A stretch of 59,398 bases of DNA from positions 1-59,398 of the forward strand of contig JAIDUG010000012.1 of the NCBI GenBank assembly GCA_029060305.1, given 5' to 3'. Both the position numbers and the translations under genes were made by a program. Below are positions 41,573 through 50,495 of the stretch, in pieces (positions within the stretch are counted from its first letter, which is position 1; each line of letters opens with the position of its first letter). The notes beneath the pieces are model-generated. The model made no database searches. It worked only from the letters and a program-made list of their open reading frames with translations, and was not told the origin of the DNA. This stretch comes from Ruminococcus sp. GTDB lineage: Bacteria; Bacillota; Clostridia; Oscillospirales; Ruminococcaceae.

Positions 41573-43207
41573 ATGCCAATTACAGATTTACTTGAAAGAA
41601 ATGCTGAACTTTACGGCGACGATGTGGCACTTGTTGAAGTCAATCCCACTATCACCGAAGTCAGACGTGTTACATGGAAAGAATATGAACTCATTGAACC
41701 AAATCCGCTGAGCCATTACAGACGTGAGATTACATGGAAAGTCTTTGACGAAAAGGCTAACCGCTTTGCAAATCTTCTTCTTGAAAGAGGTGTCCGAAAA
41801 GGTGACAAGGTGGGCATACTTCTTATGAACTGCCTTGAATGGTTGCCGATATATTTCGGTATACTCAAAACGGGTGCTTTGGCAGTACCGCTTAACTTCC
41901 GTTATACCGCCGAGGAAATAAAATACTGCCTTGACCTTGCGGAAGTTGATGTGCTTATGTTCGGACCTGAATTTATAGGACGTGTGGAGGGTATCGCTGA
42001 GGAAATAAGCCGTAACCGTCTGCTTTTCTATGTTGGCGAGGGCTGTCCGTCTTTTGCAGAACATTACGACAGTCTCACAGCTAACTGCCACAGTTCAGCT
42101 CCAAAAATAGAAATCAAGGATTCCGACTATTCTGCTATATATTTTTCATCAGGAACTACCGGTTTCCCGAAAGCTATTCTGCATAATCACGAAAGTCTCA
42201 TGCACTCCGCAAAGGTCGAACAGAATCATCACGGTCAGACGAAAGACGACGTTTTTCTTTGTATACCGCCACTCTATCATACAGGTGCGAAAATGCACTG
42301 GTTCGGTAGTCTCTATACCGGAGGAAAAGCCGTTCTGCTGAAAGGCGTGAAGCCCGAAACTATTCTGAGAGCGGTTTCTGAGGAAAACTGTACAATTGTA
42401 TGGTTGTTAGTACCGTGGGCACAGGATATTCTTGACGCTGTTGACAGAGGTGAAATTAAGATTGAAGATTACAGTCTGTCTCAGTGGAGACTGATGCACA
42501 TAGGTGCTCAACCTGTTCCGCCGTCTCTGATAGCACGCTGGAAGAAACTTTTTCCATCTCACAAGTATGATACAAATTACGGTCTCAGTGAATCAATAGG
42601 TCCAGGCTGTGTACATCTCGGAGTTGAGAATATCCATAAGGTAGGTGCAATAGGTAAAGCCGGTTACGGTTGGGAAGTGAAGATTGTAGACGAAAACGGT
42701 GTTACTGTAAACCGTGGTGAAGTCGGTGAACTCTGCGTTAAGGGGGCAGGCGTGATGACCTGTTATTACCGTGACGAAAACGCTACTGCTGAAACTCTCC
42801 GTGACGGCTGGTTGTTTACCGGTGATATGGCTCAGGAAGATGAGGACGGTTTTATATATCTCGTTGACAGAAAGAAAGACGTTATAATCAGCGGTGGCGA
42901 AAATCTCTATCCGGTACAGATTGAGGACTTCCTCAGAAGTCACCCTGCTGTAAAGGACGTTGCAGTAATAGGACTTCCCGACAAGAGACTCGGAGAAATC
43001 GCTACTGCTATTATTTCCGTAAAAGAAGAATGTAAGTGTAATGAGGACGATATAAATATATTCTGTCAGAAACTTCCGAGATATAAGAGACCTCATAAAA
43101 TTATCTTTGCTGACGTTCCACGTAATCCCACCGGTAAAATTGAAAAACCTAAACTCCGTGAGACTTACTGCAAAGAGGGACTTGTTGCCTCACAGATAAA
43201 AAGCTGA
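41573..43207 (+). CDS. AMP-dependent acyl-CoA synthetase/ligase
   Basis: The 544-residue protein starts at ATG 41573 (AAAGGA upstream). The ANL-superfamily motifs are in order: IYFSSGTTGFPKAI (P-loop-like), YGLSESIGPG, DGWLFTGDMAQEDEDGFIYL (A7/A8 region), RKKDVIISGGENLYPVQIE and the catalytic Lys in NPTGKIEKPKL. It adenylates a carboxylic acid and probably loads CoA. The acid is unknown (medium-chain or aromatic). Residues 30-60 contain a duplicated-looking 'xVTWKEYExIEPNPLSH' insertion. It is followed by endonuclease V 16 bp later. Confidence 0.9.
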   Translation: MPITDLLERNAELYGDDVALVEVNPTITEVRRVTWKEYELIEPNPLSHYRREITWKVFDEKANRFANLLLERGVRKGDKVGILLMNCLEWLPIYFGILKTGALAVPLNFRYTAEEIKYCLDLAEVDVLMFGPEFIGRVEGIAEEISRNRLLFYVGEGCPSFAEHYDSLTANCHSSAPKIEIKDSDYSAIYFSSGTTGFPKAILHNHESLMHSAKVEQNHHGQTKDDVFLCIPPLYHTGAKMHWFGSLYTGGKAVLLKGVKPETILRAVSEENCTIVWLLVPWAQDILDAVDRGEIKIEDYSLSQWRLMHIGAQPVPPSLIARWKKLFPSHKYDTNYGLSESIGPGCVHLGVENIHKVGAIGKAGYGWEVKIVDENGVTVNRGEVGELCVKGAGVMTCYYRDENATAETLRDGWLFTGDMAQEDEDGFIYLVDRKKDVIISGGENLYPVQIEDFLRSHPAVKDVAVIGLPDKRLGEIATAIISVKEECKCNEDDINIFCQKLPRYKRPHKIIFADVPRNPTGKIEKPKLRETYCKEGLVASQIKS

Positions 43208-43223
43208 CTGGCAGGTGAAATAT

Positions 43224-43898
43224 ATGCATGAGCAGGAATTTCTTGATATTCAGAACTCTTTAAGGGAAAAGATAAATCTTGCGGACAGTTTCAGAATTGA
43301 AGATATTAAGACCGTCGCCGGTGTAGACCTTGCATACTGGACAGATAACGGTCAGGAATACGCTGTCTGCTGTATAGTTGTTATCGACTTTCAGACCTAT
43401 GAAGTTATTGAAAAGCAACAGTGTCACGGTAAAATAGAAGTGCCGTATATAGCCGGATTTCTTGCTTTCAGGGAATTGCCACTCGTACTCGAAACAGTAA
43501 AGAAACTGAATACAAGCCCCGATATATTTATGTTTGACGGCAACGGCTGTCTGCACCCTCGCAACATGGGAATCGCAACTCACGCTTCCTTTTATCTCGG
43601 AAAAGCAACAATAGGAGTTGCAAAAAGTTACTACAGAATCCGCAAAGGTCTTGACTACTCTGAACCCGATACAAAAGCAGGAAGTTTTTCTGATATAGTC
43701 TGCGACGGTGAAATATATGGTCGTGTACTCCGTACCCATGACGGTGTGAAACCTGTCTTTGTATCTGCCGGAAATTTCGTTACTCTTGATACTGCAACGG
43801 AAATCACTATGCGACTTGTCGGCAAGGAAAGTCATATTCCGATACCGACAAGGCTTGCTGACCTCGAAACACATTCAGCACGTCAAGCACTGAAATAA
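43224..43898 (+). CDS. nfi: Endonuclease V
   Basis: The 224-residue protein starts at ATG 43224 (CAGGTG upstream; an in-frame GTG at 43215 is also possible). VAGVDLAYW gives the first metal Asp, IFMFDGNGCLHPRNMGIATH the second Asp and the glycine-rich wedge, with the Lys in IGVAKSYYR. It cuts near deoxyinosine in DNA or inosine in RNA. It sits between the acyl-CoA ligase and a thioesterase in one operon; there is no obvious functional link. Confidence 0.93.
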   Translation: MHEQEFLDIQNSLREKINLADSFRIEDIKTVAGVDLAYWTDNGQEYAVCCIVVIDFQTYEVIEKQQCHGKIEVPYIAGFLAFRELPLVLETVKKLNTSPDIFMFDGNGCLHPRNMGIATHASFYLGKATIGVAKSYYRIRKGLDYSEPDTKAGSFSDIVCDGEIYGRVLRTHDGVKPVFVSAGNFVTLDTATEITMRLVGKESHIPIPTRLADLETHSARQALK

Positions 43899-43922
43899 TA
43901 TAAAAGAAAAGAGATTTTTTCA

Positions 43923-44354
43923 ATGAATAAGATTTACCCTTACAGACGTAATATTTATTATTATGAGACCGACAAAATGGGAGTAGTTCACCACTCAAAT
44001 TATATAAGAATTTTCGAGGAGGCAAGAATGGACTTTATGCGACAGACTGGTATGTCGTTTGAAAAAATAGAATCAATGGGACTTTATATCCCGATACTTT
44101 CGGTTGAATGTAACTATAAAAAGCCTCTCGTTTTTAATGACGAATTTCTTGTATATTCCGAAATAACAGATTTCAACGGCGTAAGGCTTTCAATTGAGTA
44201 CAGCATTATCAGTCAGGAAAAAGGTGTATGCGTTACGGGAAAATCCGTGCAGTGCTTTACAGATACCAATATGAAACCAGTCCGTATCAGAAAAAAGTTT
44301 CCGGAAATATATGACACTATTTCAGAGTACGTCGGTTACAGAATAACTGTCTGA
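43923..44354 (+). CDS. YbgC-like acyl-CoA thioesterase
   Basis: The 143-residue hot-dog protein has the YYETDKMGVVHHSNYIRIFE motif with catalytic Asp. It hydrolyses acyl-CoA or acyl-ACP. Its place 24 bp after endonuclease V and downstream of an acyl-CoA synthetase suggests an acyl-activation/deactivation pair. The substrate is unknown. Confidence 0.93.
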   Translation: MNKIYPYRRNIYYYETDKMGVVHHSNYIRIFEEARMDFMRQTGMSFEKIESMGLYIPILSVECNYKKPLVFNDEFLVYSEITDFNGVRLSIEYSIISQEKGVCVTGKSVQCFTDTNMKPVRIRKKFPEIYDTISEYVGYRITV

Positions 44355-44368
44355 TTTCCGAATATCTG

Positions 44369-44397
44369 TTGCATTTTCCGGTAATATATGGTATAAT
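44369..44397 (+). promoter_or_regulatory. Promoter of the DtxR-murL-murD2 operon
   Basis: TTGCAT (44369-44374), 17 bp, TATAAT (44392-44397). Confidence 0.8.
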
Positions 44398-44424
44398 ATA
44401 AAAAAACAGAAAGGAGTTGACGGA

Positions 44425-44817
44425 ATGGCTATTACAGAAGCAGTCGAAAATTATCTCGAAACTATTCTCATTCTCTCAAAGGAACAGCCCGACGTACACG
44501 CAATAGACATATGTTCCTATCTCGGATATTCAAGACCTACCGTTTCAATTGTCCTGAAAAAAATGAAAGAAAATGGTCTCGTTCTGGTAGACGGAGACAA
44601 TCACATCACACTGACAGAAAAGGGAAGAGATGTCGCCGAACATATTTACGACAGGCACAACGTATTGTCGGAGCTTTTTATGTTGCTCGGAGTTTCAAGG
44701 GACAACGCTGTTGAAGATGCCTGTAAGATTGAACACGACCTCTCAGACGAAACCTACTCGGTACTGAAATCATATTACTTCAGACTCAGAAACAACAATG
44801 GGGGAAAAAATGACTAA
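44425..44817 (+). CDS. DtxR/MntR-type metal-dependent regulator
   Basis: The 130-residue protein begins MAITEAVENYLETILILSKE with the DtxR winged helix (DICSYLGYSRPTVSIVLKKM) and a dimerisation domain with DRHNVLSELFMLLGV and CKIEHDLSDETY, where metal ligands lie (Cys/Glu/His). It lacks the C-terminal SH3 domain, as MntR does. It senses Mn(II) or Fe(II). It overlaps murL and may be coupled to it, an unusual partner, or simply share the transcript. Confidence 0.9.
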   Translation: MAITEAVENYLETILILSKEQPDVHAIDICSYLGYSRPTVSIVLKKMKENGLVLVDGDNHITLTEKGRDVAEHIYDRHNVLSELFMLLGVSRDNAVEDACKIEHDLSDETYSVLKSYYFRLRNNNGGKND

Positions 44818-46186
44818 ATACGAGAATTTCAGGGAAAAATATCCTATATTCATTTACAAATCATACACCATAAAGGAAAATTCGGAAACAATTGAGGTAA
44901 GCTATGATTTTTCAATTCCGGCACTCGCCGATTTCCGTCCGTTATGGATTTTTCCGAAACCGGAAAATTTTTCCGTATCAGGTGACGTGACTTTTGAAAG
45001 ACTTGTCTTTTCACTCGGAATGGCAGAAGCTGTAAGTTACTGGAAAGCCGTATGTTCGCCGGAAATGCGTATTGATTGCGGTGAACTCTCTCCGGAGCAG
45101 GTGCAATGGTGGAAAAAATTATACTTTTGCGGTCTCGGTGAATTTTTTTACGTCAACGGCATAACGCCCGATTTTTCAGATTTCGTCACGATAAAACCAC
45201 ACGGCAGTTTTTCAGGCAATAACGTTAAACGTCCGGAACTTTCGGGGTGTCTCGTTCCTGTGGGTGGCGGTAAGGATTCAGCACTCACGCTTGAAACTCT
45301 TACACGTGCAGGAATGAAATGTCTTTGTTACGGAATAAACAGTCGCAACTCGATTACTGCAACCGTGACTGTTGCGGGACTTCCTGAAAATTCGCTGATT
45401 ACTGCAAAAAGAAAATTTGACCGTTCACTTGTCGAATACAACAAAAAAGGTTTCCTGAACGGTCATACACCGTTTTCTTCAGTGGTAGCGTTTTCGGCGG
45501 AGATAACGGCTTATCTTCACGGGCTGAAATATATTGTACTCTCCAACGAATCGAGTGCTAACGAAAGCACGGTTATAGGACAGAATGTCAATCATCAGTA
45601 TTCAAAGAGTTTCGAATTTGAAAAAGATTTCCACGAGTACGAGGAAAAATATCTGAAAACCGGAATTTATTATTTCAGTTTCCTCAGACCTCTTTCAGAA
45701 TTTCAGATAGCCGGAATGTTTTCCGTTCACCGTAAGTATTTACCAGTGTTCAGAAGTTGCAATCTCGGAAGCAAGGTTTCACCTGACATATGGTGCGGAG
45801 AATGTCCGAAATGTCTTTTTGTCAGCCTTATACTTTCGCCGTTCCTGACAGATAATGAACTTGAAAATATTTTCGGAAAAGACCTGCTGAATGACGTTTC
45901 AATGTCGGAGTACTTCAACGAACTTATCGGAAAATCCGTTCATAAACCGTTTGAGTGTGTCGGAAGTATTGACGAGGTAAACCTTGCTGTATCGCTTGCA
46001 ATAAGAAAACGTGAACAGAATGGCGAAAAATTACCTTTGCTTTTTCAGGAATACAGGGATAAATTCTACAGTCCGGAAAATCTCGATACAAAGTACAGGG
46101 AGTATTGCAGTTACTTCAATGACGAAAATCTTCTTCCTGAAATTTTCAGGGAAGTACTTTTAAAAGAAATGGGGAAACTTCTATGA
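44810..46186 (+). CDS. murL: UDP-MurNAc-L-Ala-L-Glu epimerase MurL
   Basis: The 458-residue protein starts at ATG 44810; GGGGG lies just upstream and the start overlaps the regulator's stop. The middle has a PP-loop-like ATP motif VPVGGGKDSALTLETL (about 153-168), then SNESSANESTVIGQNVNHQY and PDIWCGECPKCLFVSLIL, features I associate with MurL. MurL (described in Xanthomonas oryzae) uses ATP to turn the terminal L-Glu of UDP-MurNAc-L-Ala-L-Glu into D-Glu. The ATGA overlap with a MurD-type ligase gene directly downstream fits the MurD2-MurL pathway. Assignment is strong by neighbourhood and motifs but not checked against a database. Confidence 0.82.
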   Translation: MTKYENFREKYPIFIYKSYTIKENSETIEVSYDFSIPALADFRPLWIFPKPENFSVSGDVTFERLVFSLGMAEAVSYWKAVCSPEMRIDCGELSPEQVQWWKKLYFCGLGEFFYVNGITPDFSDFVTIKPHGSFSGNNVKRPELSGCLVPVGGGKDSALTLETLTRAGMKCLCYGINSRNSITATVTVAGLPENSLITAKRKFDRSLVEYNKKGFLNGHTPFSSVVAFSAEITAYLHGLKYIVLSNESSANESTVIGQNVNHQYSKSFEFEKDFHEYEEKYLKTGIYYFSFLRPLSEFQIAGMFSVHRKYLPVFRSCNLGSKVSPDIWCGECPKCLFVSLILSPFLTDNELENIFGKDLLNDVSMSEYFNELIGKSVHKPFECVGSIDEVNLAVSLAIRKREQNGEKLPLLFQEYRDKFYSPENLDTKYREYCSYFNDENLLPEIFREVLLKEMGKLL

Positions 46187-47544
46187 ATAAATTCACGGAA
46201 TACCTTGATAATTACACAAAAAACAAGTCCGTCTGCATACTCGGTTACGGACGTGAGGGACGTTCAACCTACAGACTTATTGAAAAATACTGTACGCCGG
46301 AATCAGTAACCATTGCCGACCTGAATCCTGTCGACAGACAGACAAACAATTTACCCGACAGCGTGAACATTGTCACTGGCAAGAATTATCAGGACTGTCT
46401 TGACGATTTCGATATAGTTTTCAAATCTCCTGGGATAGTTCTTGAAAAGTCCCCTGCCGAACTCAAATGCGAAATTTCTTCTGAAACTCAGGTTTTCTTC
46501 ACGGTATACAGGGAGCAGATTATAGGAATTACAGGTACAAAGGGTAAAAGTACAGTATCTTCACTTATATACCACATACTCAAAGAATCAGGAAAAGACG
46601 TTTATCTTGTCGGAAATATAGGCGTGCCTGTTTTTGACATTGCAGAGGACGTTAAAGAAGATACTATTATAGTGTGCGAACTCTCTTGTCACCAGCTTGA
46701 ATATATGACGGTTTCGCCGGAAACAGCAGTTTTCCTGAATCTCTTTGAAGAACATTTAGACCATTACGGCACTATGGAAAACTACCACAACGCAAAGAAA
46801 AATATCTATCTGCACCAGCAGGAATATGACTGTCTGCTGATTAACAGCGATATTGAATATGAATTTACAGGAGCTTATGACTATACAATATCCGCCACAA
46901 ATCCGGACGCTGATATTTACGTTTACAGCGGTATAAAGGGGAAAATTCACATTCATGATATTTGGGATAATATTTACAATATTCCCACCGATAATATAAA
47001 ATTGTTAGGTATTCATAATCACTATAATATAGCTGTCGCTCATTTTGTAACGGCTTTCCAACACGTGGAGCAGGAAGACTTTGAAAAAGCGTTGTTTACT
47101 TTCAATCCGCTTGCACACCGTCTCGAATACGTTGATACAATTGACGGAGTACGCTATTATGACGATTCTATTTCAACGGCTTGTGCAACCGCTATTGAAG
47201 CTGTAAAAAGCGTTCCGGAAACTAAAACAATACTGATTGGCGGTATGGACAGGGGAATTGACTATACTTCACTTGTTGACTTCCTCAACAACACTGATGT
47301 AAATGTCATCTGTATGGAAACTTCCGGCAGACGTATTTTTGAAATGATTCAGGGTATGGACTTCAGTAATCCCGACCGTATTCATTATGTCGCACACCTT
47401 GACGAAGCTGTTAAACTCGCCCACAAAATTACGCCGTCCGGAAAAAGTTGCGTACTCTCTCCAGCTTCCGCAAGCTATGGTATTTTCAAAAACTTTGAAG
47501 AACGTGGCGACGTTTTCAAGAAACTTGTCTCCGAACTGAAATAA
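46183..47544 (+). CDS. murD2: MurD-type ligase, probably L-Glu-adding MurD2
   Basis: The 453-residue Mur ligase has ATP loop GITGTKGKSTVSSLI, NLFEEHLDHYGTMENYHNAK, AHRLEYVDTIDGVRYYDDS, and the C-terminal SPASASYGIFKNFEERGDVF. The N-terminal domain begins VCILGYGREGRSTYRL. MurD normally adds D-Glu to UDP-MurNAc-L-Ala; in organisms with MurL, MurD2 adds L-Glu. The start codon overlaps the murL stop (ATGA), so the two products are made together, which argues for MurD2. Sequence alone does not tell L- from D-Glu use. Confidence 0.85.
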   Translation: MNKFTEYLDNYTKNKSVCILGYGREGRSTYRLIEKYCTPESVTIADLNPVDRQTNNLPDSVNIVTGKNYQDCLDDFDIVFKSPGIVLEKSPAELKCEISSETQVFFTVYREQIIGITGTKGKSTVSSLIYHILKESGKDVYLVGNIGVPVFDIAEDVKEDTIIVCELSCHQLEYMTVSPETAVFLNLFEEHLDHYGTMENYHNAKKNIYLHQQEYDCLLINSDIEYEFTGAYDYTISATNPDADIYVYSGIKGKIHIHDIWDNIYNIPTDNIKLLGIHNHYNIAVAHFVTAFQHVEQEDFEKALFTFNPLAHRLEYVDTIDGVRYYDDSISTACATAIEAVKSVPETKTILIGGMDRGIDYTSLVDFLNNTDVNVICMETSGRRIFEMIQGMDFSNPDRIHYVAHLDEAVKLAHKITPSGKSCVLSPASASYGIFKNFEERGDVFKKLVSELK

Positions 47545-47558
47545 TAATTCATTCTGTC

Positions 47559-47587
47559 TTGACATTTTCCGGAAAATATTGTATAAT
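47559..47587 (+). promoter_or_regulatory. Promoter of the 47621 gene
   Basis: TTGACA (47559-47564), 17 bp, TATAAT (47582-47587). Confidence 0.85.
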
Positions 47588-47620
47588 ATATTTACTGACT
47601 TTTCTGTAAAGGAGGATATT

Positions 47621-48082
47621 ATGGACAAACACCGTCAGATAGCTTTTATAGTGGCTTTTATAATTGCACTTCTGATAATGATGATTGGCAAGTCCTGTAC
47701 TGATAATATGGTTAGGAAGCAATCAAAGACTGTAAGAAACAGTACGTCAACAACCGCTCCGGCTTACAATAATAACAGCTATAACAATAATAACTATAAT
47801 AACGGTTATAATAATACTCCTCAGCAGACGACGGTTACACAACAGAATGAAGTCCCTGTACAGTATGTTACAAATATGTTCGGCGAGGTCGTCGGTACTC
47901 AAACGGCTGTCGCAGATATTCCGTCAACGGTCAGCGGAGAAGTCAAGACCGCTACTCAGGAACGTTCTATACTCGAACAGTACAACGAAAACAAACAACA
48001 GAACGTTTCACCGAATACAGTGGCAACATCTCGGAGTGAAGCATATCAGATACCGTCGGAAATAAAAATAACAATTCGTTAA
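47621..48082 (+). CDS. Membrane-anchored Asn-rich protein
   Basis: The 153-residue protein starts at ATG 47621 (AAAGGAGG upstream). One transmembrane helix (about 7-24) is followed by an Asn/Tyr-rich stretch (NNNSYNNNNYNNGYNN, about 53-68) and a Gln/Thr/Val tail (NMFGEVVGTQTAVADI). No domain recognised. It is 15 bp before the peptidyl-prolyl isomerase and shares its operon. Confidence 0.7.
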   Translation: MDKHRQIAFIVAFIIALLIMMIGKSCTDNMVRKQSKTVRNSTSTTAPAYNNNSYNNNNYNNGYNNTPQQTTVTQQNEVPVQYVTNMFGEVVGTQTAVADIPSTVSGEVKTATQERSILEQYNENKQQNVSPNTVATSRSEAYQIPSEIKITIR

Positions 48083-48097
48083 TTATGGAGGTAAAAA

Positions 48098-48568
48098 ATG
48101 GTTACTATCGAAATGGCAAACGGCAAGAAAATTAAAATCGAACTCTATCCCGAAATCGCACCTATCACTTGTGCAAATTTTGAAAAGCTCGTAAAGGACG
48201 GTTTTTATAACGGTCTTACTTTCCACAGAATTATCCCCGGATTTATGATACAGGGCGGTTGTCCTCTCGGTACAGGTACAGGCGGACCAGGCTGGAATAT
48301 CAAAGGCGAATTTACTTCAAACGGCTTTAAAAACGACCTTAAACACACAAGAGGTGTTATTTCAATGGCACGCTCAATGATGCCAAATTCAGCAGGCTCA
48401 CAGTTCTTTATAATGCACGAGGACGCTCCGCACCTTGACGGACAGTATGCTTCTTTCGGTAAAGTAGTCGAGGGTATGGACGTTGTTGACGAAATAGCAG
48501 AAGTTCCCACAAATTATAACGACGCTCCGCTTGAACCGCAGGTTATGAAGTCGGTTACAATCGAATAA
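48098..48568 (+). CDS. Cyclophilin-type peptidyl-prolyl isomerase
   Basis: The 156-residue cytoplasmic cyclophilin has the core FHRIIPGFMIQGG, GTGTGGPGWNIKGEF and SAGSQFFIMHEDAPHLDGQY, with the active-site Arg in FHRI. No signal peptide. GGAGG precedes the ATG. A terminator follows. Confidence 0.95.
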   Translation: MVTIEMANGKKIKIELYPEIAPITCANFEKLVKDGFYNGLTFHRIIPGFMIQGGCPLGTGTGGPGWNIKGEFTSNGFKNDLKHTRGVISMARSMMPNSAGSQFFIMHEDAPHLDGQYASFGKVVEGMDVVDEIAEVPTNYNDAPLEPQVMKSVTIE

Positions 48569-48575
48569 CAGATAC

Positions 48576-48608
48576 TGCCGGAAGATTTTATTTTCCGGCA
48601 CACTTTTT
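48576..48608 (+). terminator. Terminator after the isomerase
   Basis: Stem TGCCGGAA/TTCCGGCA with T-rich loop, then CACTTTTT. Confidence 0.75.
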
Positions 48609-48639
48609 GAATTATCTGCATTGAAAGGAATATTATTTT

Positions 48640-49467
48640 ATGTTATATATAGGTTGTCATATGTCTGTTTCAAATGGCTTTTACGCTATGGGAGTACAGT
48701 CACGTGAAATCGGTGCGAATACTTTCGCATTTTTTACAAGAAATCCCCGAGGAAGTTCCGCAAAGGAAATAAATCCCTCAGATGTAAGGAAATTTCTTGA
48801 CATTTCCGGAAATTTCGGAAAACTTGTCGCACACGCTCCTTACACAATGAATCCGTGTTCAGCAGACGAAAAAACAAGAATTTTCGCACGTAACGCAATG
48901 GCTGACGATTTGAAAAGAATGGAGTATACACCTGATAATTACTATAATTTTCACCCTGGGTCGCACGTGAAACAGGGTGCTGAAATCGGAATAAAACTCA
49001 TCGCACAACAACTTAATGAAGTCCTCACGCCTCAGCAGTCAACGATTGTACTTCTTGAAACTATGGCAGGAAAAGGCTCAGAGGTCGGAAGAAACTTTGA
49101 AGAAATCCGTGCCATAATAGACCGTGTTGAATTGAAAGAAAAAATCGGAGTATGTCTTGATACCTGTCATATATGGGACGGCGGTTATGATATTGTAAAC
49201 AATCCCGACGGCGTTATGGAAGAATTTGACAGAATAATAGGTCTTGACCGTCTGAAAGCCGTTCACCTGAATGACAGTCTGAATCCTTGCGGTTCTCACA
49301 AGGACAGGCACGCTAAAATCGGTGAGGGACATATAGGTGCAGACGCTCTTGTGAAGTTCATAAACCGTCCCGAAATAAAAGGTCTTCCGGTAATCCTTGA
49401 AACTCCGAATGATATGGACGGTTATGCAAGGGAAATAAAATTCCTGCGTGAAAACTACAGCGATTAA
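48640..49467 (+). CDS. nfo: Endonuclease IV
   Basis: The 275-residue AP endonuclease has the tri-zinc site motifs [54 protein letters not shown] and [16 protein letters not shown], then GEGHIG and LETP. It cuts 5' to abasic sites in base-excision repair. GAAAGGA precedes the ATG. Normal length. Confidence 0.97.
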   Translation: MLYIGCHMSVSNGFYAMGVQSREIGANTFAFFTRNPRGSSAKEINPSDVRKFLDISGNFGKLVAHAPYTMNPCSADEKTRIFARNAMADDLKRMEYTPDNYYNFHPGSHVKQGAEIGIKLIAQQLNEVLTPQQSTIVLLETMAGKGSEVGRNFEEIRAIIDRVELKEKIGVCLDTCHIWDGGYDIVNNPDGVMEEFDRIIGLDRLKAVHLNDSLNPCGSHKDRHAKIGEGHIGADALVKFINRPEIKGLPVILETPNDMDGYAREIKFLRENYSD

Positions 49468-49498
49468 AAAATATTATAGTTGATACACAAAAATAAAC

Positions 49499-49535
49499 CC
49501 GATGCTTGCTGTTGCAGTAAGCACCGGATTTTTTA
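49499..49535. terminator. Bidirectional terminator
   Basis: 13-bp imperfect stem CCGATGCTTGCTG / CAGTAAGCACCGG, T6 exit, between converging nfo and pduL. Confidence 0.8.
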
Positions 49536-49557
49536 TTAAGTATCAGTTTTGCTTTAA

Positions 49558-50139
49558 TCAGTCAATGTTTACGATAGTTCCGAAGAGCTGACGGGGTGCA
49601 CCGATAGCGTTTGATTCGTCTGTATCAATGTGCATAGCACGTGCGTATTTTTCGGAAACACGGCATACAACGTCACCGAGAACAGCACTTCTTTCAGGAG
49701 TTTCAACCTTTACCCACACAACCTGCTTGTCAGTAACGCCGAGTTCTTCAGCATCTGCCGGAGTGAGATGAATGTGTCTTTTTGCAACGATAACGCCCTC
49801 TGAAATTTCGATTTCGCCTGCCGGTCCTATGAGTTTGCAAGCTCCTGAACCTGCAATATCACCGGATTCCTTGATAGGTGCGGAAATGCCGATTGAACGT
49901 GCGTCAGTAGCGGAAAGTTCAACCTGAGTTTCCGGACGTACAGGTCCTAAGATAGATACGCCTGCGAGTTCCTTTTTAGGTCCGACTACTGTTACTCTCT
50001 CTTCACAAGCAAACTGTCCGGGCTGTGAGAGGTCTTTTTTCTTTGTGAGTTCATAACCCTTACCGAAGAGGATTTCGAGATGTTCCTGAGTAACGTGTAC
50101 ATGTCTTGCAGAAGTTTCAACAATAAATTCTTTTGACAT
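49558..50139 (-). CDS. pduL: PduL-type phosphotransacylase
   Basis: The 193-residue protein has the duplicated PduL fold with zinc-ligand motifs SARHVHVTQEHLE in the first half and AKRHIHLTPADAEELG in the second, and GPVRPETQVELSATDA between. It interconverts acyl-CoA and acyl-phosphate. It lacks the N-terminal encapsulation peptide of microcompartment forms and no shell genes are near, so it is a soluble enzyme that probably replaces Pta in acetate formation. Confidence 0.93.
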   Translation of the reverse strand: MSKEFIVETSARHVHVTQEHLEILFGKGYELTKKKDLSQPGQFACEERVTVVGPKKELAGVSILGPVRPETQVELSATDARSIGISAPIKESGDIAGSGACKLIGPAGEIEISEGVIVAKRHIHLTPADAEELGVTDKQVVWVKVETPERSAVLGDVVCRVSEKYARAMHIDTDESNAIGAPRQLFGTIVNID

Positions 50140-50195
50140 TTTAAGTATACCTCCATATAAAATTTTCCGTCATAATAACGGAATACCTTAAGTAT

Positions 50196-50224
50196 ATTTT
50201 ACACCATTCCGGACAAAACGTCAA
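50196..50224 (-). promoter_or_regulatory. pduL promoter
   Basis: TTGACG (50219-50224), 17 bp, TAAAAT (50196-50201) on the minus strand. Confidence 0.7.
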
Positions 50225-50286
50225 GGGGTATGGGGAATTTTGGTATAAATAAAGTTATACTGTACAAACATCAGGGCATAAAAAAG

Positions 50287-50360
<74 letters not shown>

Positions 50361-50369
50361 ATCTTCTAC

Positions 50370-50398
50370 ATTATAGCATATACAGCAACAAAAATCAA
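50370..50398 (-). promoter_or_regulatory. tRNA-Arg promoter
   Basis: TTGATT (50393-50398), 17 bp, TATAAT (50370-50375) on the minus strand. Confidence 0.75.
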
Positions 50399-50442
50399 GG
50401 GTTTCTGATATATTTTATTTTTTTATCTAAATGCTTATCCGA

Positions 50443-50470
50443 TTGACATTTTCTGTCAATCTGCTATAAT
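50443..50470 (+). promoter_or_regulatory. Promoter of the mscS-rsmA operon
   Basis: TTGACA (50443-50448), 16 bp, TATAAT (50465-50470). Confidence 0.82.
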
Positions 50471-50495
50471 AGTATATAAAGGAAGTGATTTTTTT

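Noticed and set aside
46183..47544. Ordinary murD in a dcw cluster
   Set aside because: No other division or wall-cluster genes are adjacent, and the ligase is coupled to a MurL-like gene, so MurD2 is preferred.
49558..50139. Bacterial microcompartment locus
   Set aside because: No shell-protein, signature enzyme or targeting peptide; PduL is alone.
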